Shown piece by piece: positions 1 through 4,534 of a stretch of DNA of 6,575 nucleotides (position 1 is the first letter of the stretch; every line of letters starts with the position of its first letter). The notes below the pieces were generated by a model that saw only the letters and a list, made by a program, of their open reading frames with translations, was not told the origin of the DNA and made no database searches. The translations under genes were made by a program, and so were the position numbers. The stretch comes from Clostridia bacterium (GTDB lineage Bacteria; Bacillota; Clostridia; Christensenellales; Aristaeellaceae): NCBI GenBank assembly GCA_016295665.1, contig JAEDKS010000136.1, forward strand, positions 1-6,575. Reading direction: 5' to 3'.

Positions 1-392
1 CCGCCCTCCTCGCCGGGGGTGCCGTAGACGCGCACCTCGCCGCCCACCTCGTCGATGACCTGCCTCAGGGCGGCCCCTGCCAGCAGCGACGTGGGCCCGA
101 ACAGGTTGTGCCCGCAGGCGTGGCCCATGCCGGCCAGGGCGTCGTACTCCGCCAGGAACACGATCACCGGCCCGGGCTTGCCGCTGCGGTAGGTGCCGGT
201 GAAGCCCGTGCGGTGGCCCGCCACGTCCACCTGCACCTCGAAGCCCTCCCGCCGCAGCTGCCCGGACAGCACCTCGCAGGCGTGGAACTCGTAGTTGCTC
301 ACCTCCGGGTGGGCATGCAGATCCTTAGCCAGCGCCTGATACTCCTCCAGGCGCTCCTCCACAAAGCGCCCGATACGCTCATACCGCGTCAT
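1..392 (-). CDS. M20-family amidohydrolase/peptidase, N-terminal part (runs off left edge)
   Basis: This is the first 130 codons of a metal-dependent M20 hydrolase. M20D/ACY1L2-type enzymes (AbgB-like aminoacylases, N-acyl-amino-acid or dipeptide hydrolases) cleave amide bonds of N-acylated amino acids or small peptides in the cytoplasm. Visible motifs are HAHPE at residues 26-30, AEYDALAGMGHACGHN at 81-96 and YGTPGEEG at 123-130. By family analogy Cys93 and His95 would be metal ligands, Glu128 the general base and Glu129 a further ligand. The ATG at 392-390 overlaps the metI stop as ATGA and has AAGGAG 8 nt upstream inside metI, so translation is probably coupled. No signal peptide is present. 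Its position last in a methionine-transport operon suggests that it releases methionine, or a related amino acid, from an imported or intracellular conjugate. That substrate is inference, and the rest of the gene lies outside the window. Confidence 0.9.
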   Translation of the reverse strand, partial: MTRYERIGRFVEERLEEYQALAKDLHAHPEVSNYEFHACEVLSGQLRREGFEVQVDVAGHRTGFTGTYRSGKPGPVIVFLAEYDALAGMGHACGHNLFGPTSLLAGAALRQVIDEVGGEVRVYGTPGEEG

Positions 393-1132
393 GCTTTTCT
401 CTCCTTCACGCCGCCGTCCCGGCGGTGCTTTCTGGTGATGAGGCCCCGGTTGGTGGTGCGCTTGGCGAGCAGGTTGCCCAGGCTCTGCAGCAGGAACACC
501 AGCACCAGCAGCACCACCACGCACACGTTCACGATGTCCTGATGGTTCTGGTTCTGACCGTAGTTGATGGCGAAGCTGCCGATGCCGCCGGCGCCCACCG
601 CGCCCGCCATGGTCGTCAGGCCGATGAGGCTGATGGCGGTGACGGTGGTCACCCGCACCAGCTCCGGCACGGCCTCGTGCAGGTACACCCGGAAGATGAG
701 CCCCAGCGTGCCGCTGCCCATGCTGCGGGCGGCCTCGATCTTGCCCTCGTCCACGCTGGAGAGGGCCACCTCCACCTGCCGGGTGTAGAAGGGCACGGTG
801 CCGAACACCAGGGGCAGAATGGCGCCCTTGACGCCGATGGCGGTGCCCACCACCTTCCGCGTCAGGGGGATGAGGAAGATGAGCAGGATGATGAAGGGAA
901 TGGAGCGGAACACGTTGACCACCAGGTTCGCCGCCTGATAGAGCAGCAGGTTCTCGCGGATGCCCCCGCGACGGGTGACGACCAGGATGATGCCGAAAAG
1001 CATGCCCACGACGAAGGCGATGAGGCCCGCCTTGAGGAACATCTCCCCCGTGGCGGACAGGCTGGTCAGGAAGCGATCCCGGTAGGCATACAGGTTGGGT
1101 GCCCAGGTGCGCAGCAGCTGCTCAATGTCCAT
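389..1132 (-). CDS. metI: Methionine ABC transporter permease MetI
   Basis: This is the membrane subunit of the D/L-methionine ABC importer; two copies would pair with two MetN ATPases in the cytoplasmic membrane. The 247-residue protein has hydrophobic segments at about 32-53, 69-90, 101-116, 160-186 and 199-222. It carries the permease EAA loop that docks onto the ATPase, starting EAARSMGSG at 133 and running to about 156. The pattern GxxTMAGAVGAGGIG (171-185) is typical of MetI. It is longer than the usual roughly 217 residues because of a basic C-terminal tail (about 224-247, TTNRGLITRKHRRDGG and following). The ATG at 1132-1130 lies inside the end of metN (11-nt overlap), with GAGG upstream in metN. 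The stop overlaps the start of the M20 gene. Both junctions indicate one polycistronic message. Assignment to MetI rather than another small-solute permease rests on sequence and on the neighbouring metN and metQ. Confidence 0.95.
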   Translation of the reverse strand: MDIEQLLRTWAPNLYAYRDRFLTSLSATGEMFLKAGLIAFVVGMLFGIILVVTRRGGIRENLLLYQAANLVVNVFRSIPFIILLIFLIPLTRKVVGTAIGVKGAILPLVFGTVPFYTRQVEVALSSVDEGKIEAARSMGSGTLGLIFRVYLHEAVPELVRVTTVTAISLIGLTTMAGAVGAGGIGSFAINYGQNQNHQDIVNVCVVVLLVLVFLLQSLGNLLAKRTTNRGLITRKHRRDGGVKERKA

Positions 1133-2216
1133 TGGCCATGACCTCCGTCTGTACGTGATGCTCTCTCAAGTAGTCCAGCGCCGCCGCCACCCGGTCGGGC
1201 GCGCCGCTGATGATGACGATCATGCCGCCGAGGGGGCTGTTCTCCAGAATCTCCACGTTCGCCAGCACGATGTTCAGGTCGATGCCGAATTGCCGGGCCA
1301 CGGTGGAGATGATGTGGTCGCCCACGTTCTCCCGGTCGAAGGTGAGGCGGATAAGCTGCTCGCAGGGGCCGGGGCGCACCAGGGGCGAGTCCTCGCTCAT
1401 CAGGCGCTCCACCCGGCTCAGGGGCGAGGTGGAGGACACGAAGCGGCGGGTGATGGGCGTCTGCGGGTGGGCGAAGATGTCGTAGACCGGCCCCTCCTCC
1501 ACCACGCGCCCGTTCTCCATGACGGCGACCCGCTGGCAGACCGACTTGATGACCGCCATCTCATGGGTGATGAGGACGATGGTCAGCCCCAGCTTCCGGT
1601 TCAGCTCCTTGAGCAGGGCCAGAATGGCCTCGGTGGCCTCGGGATCAAGGGCGGAGGTGGCCTCGTCGGACAGCAGGATTTTGGGGTCATTCGCCAGGGC
1701 GCGGGCGATGGCGACGCGCTGCTTCTGTCCGCCGGAGAGCTGGGAGGGGTACACGTCGGCCTTGTCCGTCAGCCCCACCAGCCCCAGCAGCTCCATGACC
1801 CGCTCGCTGATCTGCCTGCGGCTGCGCCCGGTGAAGCGCAGCGGATAGGCCACGTTCTCGAACACCGTGGAGCGATCCAGCAGGTTGAAGTGCTGGAAGA
1901 TCATGCCGATGCCGCGCCGGAGCCGGTTCAGCTGCTTCTCCTTCATGCGGGGTGCGCGGTCGCTGTCCCCAGCGTAGGCCACGCCGTCCCGGAGAAACAC
2001 GGTATCCCCGCCGATGCGCATCAGGCCGCCGTCCGGAATCTCCAGCAGGTTGAGACACCGCACCAGCGTGGACTTGCCCGCGCCGGAATAGCCGATGACG
2101 CCGTAGATCTCCCCCTCCCCGATGGAGAGGGAAACGTCCCGCACCGCGTCCACGCTGCCGGACTTCAAGTGGAAGGTTTTGTTCAGTCCCTGCAATTCGA
2201 TCATGCTGCCGCCCAT
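1122..2216 (-). CDS. metN: Methionine ABC transporter ATP-binding protein MetN with NIL domain
   Basis: This is the ATPase that powers methionine import with MetI and MetQ. In the 364-residue protein, Walker A is GYSGAGKST (42-50), the Q-loop glutamine is 108 (MIFQHFNLL), the ABC signature is LSGGQKQR (160-167), Walker B is ILLSDE (180-185) and the H-loop is His218 (LITHEM). Residues about 287-360 form the C-terminal NIL/ACT-like domain (LTFDRENVGDHIIS, then ILENSPLGGMIVI). In MetN this domain binds methionine and inhibits transport when internal methionine is high. The start is placed at 2216 because GAGG sits 5 nt upstream. An internal ATG at 2204 (MIELQGL) is the other candidate and matches where homologues usually begin. 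The open frame extends to 2294, but that part lies in the intercistronic hairpin and is unlikely to be translated. The stop overlaps metI. Confidence 0.95.
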   Translation of the reverse strand: MGGSMIELQGLNKTFHLKSGSVDAVRDVSLSIGEGEIYGVIGYSGAGKSTLVRCLNLLEIPDGGLMRIGGDTVFLRDGVAYAGDSDRAPRMKEKQLNRLRRGIGMIFQHFNLLDRSTVFENVAYPLRFTGRSRRQISERVMELLGLVGLTDKADVYPSQLSGGQKQRVAIARALANDPKILLSDEATSALDPEATEAILALLKELNRKLGLTIVLITHEMAVIKSVCQRVAVMENGRVVEEGPVYDIFAHPQTPITRRFVSSTSPLSRVERLMSEDSPLVRPGPCEQLIRLTFDRENVGDHIISTVARQFGIDLNIVLANVEILENSPLGGMIVIISGAPDRVAAALDYLREHHVQTEVMANGH

Positions 2217-2230
2217 CCTGTCCTCAAATC

Positions 2231-2266
2231 TTGTCGGGAGAGCCCGGCACGCCTGCGCCGGGACAA
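2231..2266 (-). other. Second inverted repeat just upstream of metN
   Basis: Between the metQ-metN terminator and the metN ribosome binding site, the minus-strand RNA can form a stem of CCCGGC (2262-2257) with GCCGGG (2248-2243). Alternatively TTGTC (2266-2262) can pair with GACAA (2235-2231). It ends just before the GAGG that serves metN. It may influence metN translation or mRNA stability, but the role is inferred only from position. Confidence 0.4.
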
Positions 2267-2308
2267 AAGGAGGCCGGCATCCCCCGAAATGCACGGGGGA
2301 TACCGGCC
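2263..2308 (-). terminator. Intercistronic Rho-independent terminator-like hairpin between metQ and metN
   Basis: Eight bases after the metQ stop, the minus-strand RNA can form a 14-bp stem. The left arm is 2308-2295 (GGCCGGTATCCCCC), the loop is 9 nt, and the right arm is 2285-2272 (GGGGGATGCCGGCC). One pair is a G-U wobble that pairs only in the minus-strand RNA, so the orientation is clear. The 3' side reads TCCTTTTGT, an imperfect U-tract. The likely effect is partial termination or 3'-end protection, giving more metQ than metN-metI transcript. That would suit a transporter needing excess binding protein. The effect itself is inferred. Confidence 0.7.
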
Positions 2309-2315
2309 CGGGGCA

Positions 2316-3230
2316 TTACTCCAGCAGCCCGGCGGCCTCCTTGATGGCGTCCACCGAGTCGAACTTCTGGGAGTACAGGGTCAGGGGCGCGATCAGGGTG
2401 TCGGCGATGGCGACCACGTCATAGCCGTAGTTGGCCACCTCGTTGTTCAGGTAGGCCTTGTGCTGGAAGGCGTTCAGGTCGATCTCGCCGGCGTTCAGGG
2501 CCTCGTTGGGCAGGTTGTAGGCGTCAAACTCCACCAGCTCGATGTAGATGCCCGCGTTCTCCTCGTCCAGCACCTTCTGCACGGCCTTCCACTGGTCGTT
2601 GTTGGCGCCGCAGACGCCGACCTTCACCACGGTCTTGTCCTCCCTGGGGGACACATACGCCACGATCTCCTGCGCGACCTCCTCGGTCACGGTGAACGTC
2701 GCGCCGGCGTCATAGTCGAAGGCGGGGAAGAAGGCCTCGGCGTAGTTGACCAGCAGGAACTCCGCCACCAGCTGGGTGTGGTAGGCGTCGATGATGGTCT
2801 GGTACAGGGGGTTCTCCGCGTCGGCGGTGCGGGCGACGATGATGTTCACATAGGGGTTGTCGCCGCTCTCGCTCTGCTTCTCGATGATGAGGCCGTCCCG
2901 GGAGGGAATCAGGCCGTTGGGGATGGCGTAGGTGCCGTTGATGGTGGAGGCGGCAAAGTCGCCCAGGGTGGAGGGCAGGGTGTTCGCCGTGGTGGGCACG
3001 ATCTCAATGTTGTAGATGTACTTCGTCACGTCCTTGATCTCGGGGGTGTAGCCCGCAGCGGGATCCACCTCGATGAGGCCGGCGGTCTCCAGCAGCTTGA
3101 TGCCGCGGGAGAGGTTGGTGCCGTCATCCGGCACGCCGATGAGCAGCGTCTCCGCCAGCGCGGACACGGAAACGGTCAGCAGCGCCACGATCAGCGCCAG
3201 GGAAGCAGCAGCCTTGAACAGCTTTTTCAT
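2316..3230 (-). CDS. metQ: Methionine-binding protein of the MetQ/NlpA family, apparently circularly permuted
   Basis: This is the extracytoplasmic substrate-binding protein for the MetNI importer. The 304-residue protein starts at ATG 3230, with AAAAAAGGAG 10 nt upstream. Residues 1-26 form a signal peptide ending ALA|E. There is no lipobox cysteine, unlike ordinary Gram-positive MetQ. Residues 28-172 match what is normally the second lobe: VPDDGTNLSRGIKLLETAGLI (32-52) resembles the IPNDPTNxGRALxLLxxAGLI element, followed by INGTYAIPNGLIPSRD and NPYVNIIVAR. After a linker (173-200), residues 201-300 match the normal first lobe: VKVGVCG, ELVEFDAYNLPNEAL, GEIDLNAFQHKAYL and PLTLYSQKFDSVDAIKEAAG. 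The protein stops where an ordinary MetQ would cross into lobe two. The frame remains open upstream to 3452, but that stretch passes through the terminator and lacks signal-peptide character. Family assignment is firm; the permutation is read from motif order. Confidence 0.93.
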   Translation of the reverse strand: MKKLFKAAASLALIVALLTVSVSALAETLLIGVPDDGTNLSRGIKLLETAGLIEVDPAAGYTPEIKDVTKYIYNIEIVPTTANTLPSTLGDFAASTINGTYAIPNGLIPSRDGLIIEKQSESGDNPYVNIIVARTADAENPLYQTIIDAYHTQLVAEFLLVNYAEAFFPAFDYDAGATFTVTEEVAQEIVAYVSPREDKTVVKVGVCGANNDQWKAVQKVLDEENAGIYIELVEFDAYNLPNEALNAGEIDLNAFQHKAYLNNEVANYGYDVVAIADTLIAPLTLYSQKFDSVDAIKEAAGLLE

Positions 3231-3301
3231 CAGTGATACACTCCTTTTTTGTCGCGGCCCGCGCCCGGCGGGCATCGCATGTCGTTTTCCAGGTTGCCTC
3301 C

Positions 3302-3316
3302 GGGGGCTCAGCCCCC
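3302..3316 (-). repeat. Perfect hairpin around the small-ORF stop codon
   Basis: GGGGGC (3316-3311) and GCCCCC (3307-3302) flank TGA (3310-3308). No T-run follows, so this is not an intrinsic terminator. It may be a local mRNA structure opened by a ribosome finishing the small ORF. Confidence 0.5.
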
Positions 3317-3397
3317 TGTGTTCCGGATGGTTCCTGCCCGTCCCGGGGCATCCGCGCCGGACATTCGGTCGCACACACCGCCGATTCTGTGCCGCAT
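3308..3397 (-). CDS. Possible 29-codon small ORF upstream of metQ
   Basis: An ATG at 3397 lies 7 nt after a very strong AGGAGGAGG (3413-3405), which is the best-spaced ribosome binding site in the operon. It opens a 29-codon frame (MRHRIGGVCDRM at the start, NTGG at the end). It shows no signal peptide, membrane segment or recognisable motif and is not enriched in methionine. Its TGA stop sits exactly in the 3-nt loop of a perfect 6-bp GGGGGC/GCCCCC hairpin (3316-3302). It may be a second upstream ORF that couples ribosome traffic to metQ, or the ribosome binding site may serve the competing ATG at 3404, which is in frame with metQ but only next to the motif. Evidence for expression rests on the ribosome binding site alone. 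Confidence 0.35.
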   Translation of the reverse strand: MRHRIGGVCDRMSGADAPGRAGTIRNTGG

Positions 3398-3418
3398 CAC
3401 ACATCCTCCTCCTGCCGT

Positions 3419-3452
3419 AAAAAATGGGAGACACACCTTCGGTGCCTCCCAT
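3419..3452 (-). terminator. Rho-independent terminator of the met leader (attenuator)
   Basis: The minus-strand RNA forms a stem from ATGGGAGGCACC (3452-3441) with the complementary GGTGTGTCTCCCAT (3437-3424), a short GAA loop and a small internal bulge. TTTTTT follows directly at the base (3424-3419). It lies 17 nt after the leader-peptide stop and about 190 nt before metQ, with no complete upstream gene on this strand to terminate. Its role is therefore almost certainly premature termination of the met operon transcript. Confidence 0.88.
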
Positions 3453-3506
3453 GTCCTTCCAGCAGTCGTCATTCGATCGGGCGCTTGCATGACAAAGGAG
3501 TGCACC
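3441..3506 (-). promoter_or_regulatory. Candidate antiterminator of the met attenuator
   Basis: GGTGCACTCC (3506-3497), inside the leader ORF, can pair with GGAGGCACC (3449-3441), the 5' arm of the terminator. This gives 9 bp with one bulged A (3501), so it is mutually exclusive with the terminator. Upstream, GTGCA (3529-3525), which spans Met/Cys codons, can pair with TGCAC (3504-3500) and would sequester the antiterminator strand. A ribosome stalled with the last Met codon (3519-3517) in its A site would be expected to cover to about 3507, leaving 3506-3497 free. The footprint is textbook geometry, and the pairing is by inspection without an energy calculation. Confidence 0.65.
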
Positions 3507-3564
3507 TGCCGCAGCACATACACATGCACATCGCCATCAGCATCATGGTCGCCTTCCGCATCAT
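3469..3564 (-). CDS. Met/Cys-rich leader peptide of the methionine transport operon
   Basis: This is a 31-codon ORF at the 5' end of the operon, starting at ATG 3564 with AGGGAGG 5 nt upstream and ending at TGA 3471-3469. Eight residues are Met (1, 2, 7, 8, 10, 12, 14, 16) and six are Cys (13, 15, 17, 18, 21, 26). The core, residues 7-18, reads MMLMAMCMCMCC. Start, ribosome binding site, position about 20 nt after the predicted transcription start, and terminator 17 nt past the stop all match the layout of trpL/hisL-type attenuation leaders. The probable role is for ribosome stalling on Met codons, when charged Met-tRNA is scarce, to favour the antiterminator and allow transcription into metQ-metN-metI. 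The peptide probably has no function after synthesis. The alternating Met-Cys motif could in principle bind a soft metal such as copper, a less likely alternative given the neighbours. Confidence 0.85.
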   Translation of the reverse strand: MMRKATMMLMAMCMCMCCGRCTPLSCKRPIE

Positions 3565-3592
3565 GCCCGCCTCCCTTTCAAGTGATGGGTGC

Positions 3593-3621
3593 ATTATAAA
3601 GCAATCAACCTACCAAGTCAA
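3593..3621 (-). promoter_or_regulatory. Sigma-70/sigma-A promoter of the met operon
   Basis: On the minus strand, TTGACT (3621-3616) and a perfect TATAAT (3598-3593) are separated by 17 nt. Upstream DNA (3622-3641) is AT-rich with a T6 run and could act as an UP element. Transcription should start near 3586, giving about 20 nt before the leader-peptide ATG. Such a strong promoter fits control after initiation by attenuation. Confidence 0.9.
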
Positions 3622-3642
3622 TAGATAATACGTCGAAAAAAC

Positions 3643-3655
3643 AATGAGAATCATT
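3643..3655. promoter_or_regulatory. Fur/PerR-like palindrome in the divergent intergenic region
   Basis: AATGAGAATCATT is a perfect palindrome (AATGA/TCATT around GAA). The extended TGAGAATCATTTCCA (3645-3659) resembles the 7-1-7 Fur-type box TGATAAT-N-ATTATCA, with 6/7 matches in the left half and 5/7 in the right by eye. It lies about 22 nt upstream of the met -35 box and 45 nt upstream of the rightward -35 box. A regulator could bind here, but a chance match is possible. Confidence 0.3.
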
Positions 3656-3699
3656 TCCAGCCGCCGCCCGCCCCCTCTCCCCCCGCCGCGAGGAGGCAC
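3656..3699. other. C-rich (minus-strand G-rich) tract upstream of the kinase-like gene
   Basis: Positions 3661-3687 are almost only C on the plus strand, with three minus-strand G-runs of three or more (3684-3679, 3675-3671, 3669-3667) plus flanking GG pairs. This is short of a clean four-run G-quadruplex. No gene or known element is evident here. It separates the two divergent promoters. Confidence 0.3.
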
Positions 3700-3728
3700 T
3701 TGCCACAACGGGGATTTTGTGATAAAAT
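3700..3728 (+). promoter_or_regulatory. Sigma-70/sigma-A promoter for the cytidylate-kinase-like gene
   Basis: TTGCCA (3700-3705) and TAAAAT (3723-3728) are spaced by 17 nt, each one base from consensus. The start of transcription is expected near 3735, leaving a leader of about 50 nt before ATG 3784. No further promoter is obvious before the two secreted-protein genes, so this one may also serve them. Confidence 0.75.
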
Positions 3729-3783
3729 AGAGACAGCAAAGACCGTTATGATTGCTTGCTAACTGCAAAGAAAGGAAGGAAAC

Positions 3784-4434
3784 ATGATGGCAAAAACAAC
3801 CTCGGTCATCACCATCGGCAGACAGTACGGCTCCGGCGGGCGCGTCATCGGCGCGGAGCTGGCCAAGCGGCTGGAGATCCCCTACTATGACAAGGAAATC
3901 CTGACGGAGGCCGCCCGGGACAGCGGCATCTGCACGGAGCTGTTTGAGCAGCACGATGAAAAGCCCACCCGCTCCCTGCTCTTTTCGCTGGTGACGGGGG
4001 CCCAGATGATGGGCTCCGATATGGGCAGCAGCTATATGGGTATGCCCCTGAACCACAAGATTTTCCTGGCCCAGTTCGACGCCATCCGCCGCATCGCCAG
4101 CGAGGGCCCCTGCGTGATCGTGGGCCGCTGCGCGGACTATGTGCTGCGGGATCAGGCCAACGCGGTGAGCGTGTTCCTCAAGGCGGATCTGGCAACCCGC
4201 GTGGCCCGGGCCATCGAGCGGGGCGCGGACCCCATGAAGGCGGAGGACATCGTCAAGCGCTACGACCGGCAGCGCGCCAGCTACTACAACTACTATTCCA
4301 CCGCCACCTGGGGCGATGTGAACAACTATGACCTGTGTCTCGACACGGGCAAGCTGGGCGTGAACGGCACGGTGGAGCTGCTGATGGAGTTCATCCGTCA
4401 GCGGGAGAACGCCATGCTGCTGGGCACCGTCTGA
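3784..4434 (+). CDS. Cytidylate-kinase-like family protein (AAA_26 / Cytidylate_kin2 type)
   Basis: This 216-residue soluble P-loop protein is of the cytidylate-kinase-like family widespread in Clostridia. Bona fide Cmk phosphorylates CMP/dCMP with ATP, but the substrate of this subfamily is not established, so a Cmk name is not justified. The N-terminal phosphate-binding loop is GRQYGSGGR (12-20), which has Arg where classical P-loops have Lys-Ser/Thr. YYDKEILTEAA (34-44) follows the pattern of the family's second strand and helix. GPCVIVGRCADYVL (108-121) is the conserved Walker-B-like strand region, and RYDRQRASYYNYYSTATWGD (159-178) is a LID-like segment rich in Arg and Tyr. YDLCLDTGKLG (182-192) is the usual C-terminal strand. 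ATG 3784 and ATG 3787 are both possible starts behind AAGGAAGGA (3772-3780). It faces away from the met operon and is not clearly related to it. Confidence 0.88.
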   Translation: MMAKTTSVITIGRQYGSGGRVIGAELAKRLEIPYYDKEILTEAARDSGICTELFEQHDEKPTRSLLFSLVTGAQMMGSDMGSSYMGMPLNHKIFLAQFDAIRRIASEGPCVIVGRCADYVLRDQANAVSVFLKADLATRVARAIERGADPMKAEDIVKRYDRQRASYYNYYSTATWGDVNNYDLCLDTGKLGVNGTVELLMEFIRQRENAMLLGTV

Positions 4435-4446
4435 CCGGCTTTCCCT

Positions 4447-4478
4447 GGGCCATCGTCCGCTCCGGCGGGCGGTGGCCC
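4447..4478 (+). terminator. Strong hairpin after the kinase-like gene, weak U-tract
   Basis: GGGCCATCGTCCGC (4447-4460) pairs with GCGGGCGGTGGCCC (4465-4478) over 14 bp around a TCCG loop, with two G-T pairs that form as G-U only in plus-strand RNA. It begins 13 nt after the kinase-like stop. The downstream sequence ATGCCGCTCTTTCCC is a poor U-tract, so it may be a weak terminator or an RNA-stabilising or processing stem that lowers expression of the two downstream genes. Confidence 0.5.
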
Positions 4479-4534
4479 ATGCCGCTCTTTCCCGGAATAT
4501 TGATGATCTCATGATGAAGGAAGTGCTGTGAAGG

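Larger units (their letters stand above)
3231..3418 (-). other. Untranslated stretch between attenuator terminator and metQ
   Basis: These 188 bases separate the leader terminator from metQ. They hold a strong AGGAGGAGG (3413-3405), a short ORF that it could serve, a GGGGGC/GCCCCC hairpin at 3316-3302, a GC-rich palindromic patch around 3254-3275 (GCCCG/CGGGC), and the metQ ribosome binding site at 3250-3241. No second promoter is evident. The metQ reading frame is open through this stretch, so an N-terminally extended product starting at ATG 3404 cannot be formally excluded. The signal peptide at 3230 argues against it. Confidence 0.5.

Noticed and set aside
2217..2294. N-terminal extension of MetN from ATG 2294
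   Set aside because: The extension lies across the intercistronic hairpins, lacks a ribosome binding site and has no similarity to MetN, whereas 2216 has GAGG at proper spacing.
1095..3236. Long plus-strand open frame of about 713 codons antisense to metQ and metN
   Set aside because: It mirrors the coding strand of well-supported metQ and metN genes, has low-complexity Gly/His/Val/Gln composition typical of antisense frames in GC-rich DNA, and no convincing start signal.
3438..3452. T-box core resemblance in the leader terminator (GGGAGGCACCG compared with GGGUGGNACCG)
   Set aside because: The key U of the UGGN tRNA-acceptor bulge is A here, the base after it does not suit tRNA-Met, the following CG is AA, and I see no Stem I or specifier loop in the roughly 130-nt leader. 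A translated Met-rich leader explains the layout better, though a degenerate T-box origin is not excluded.
3453..3586. SAM (S-box) riboswitch in front of the met operon
   Set aside because: I could not find the S-box conserved blocks or the four-helix arrangement. The space is occupied by the Met/Cys-rich ORF.
3635..3655. Minus-strand AATGA/TCATT hairpin followed by T6 as a terminator
   Set aside because: The stem is only 5 AT-rich pairs with no gene upstream on that strand, so it is too weak. The T-run more likely belongs to the AT-rich region upstream of the met promoter.
3661..3687. G-quadruplex on the minus strand
   Set aside because: Only three runs of three or more G are present; the remaining G pairs give at best a two-layer structure.
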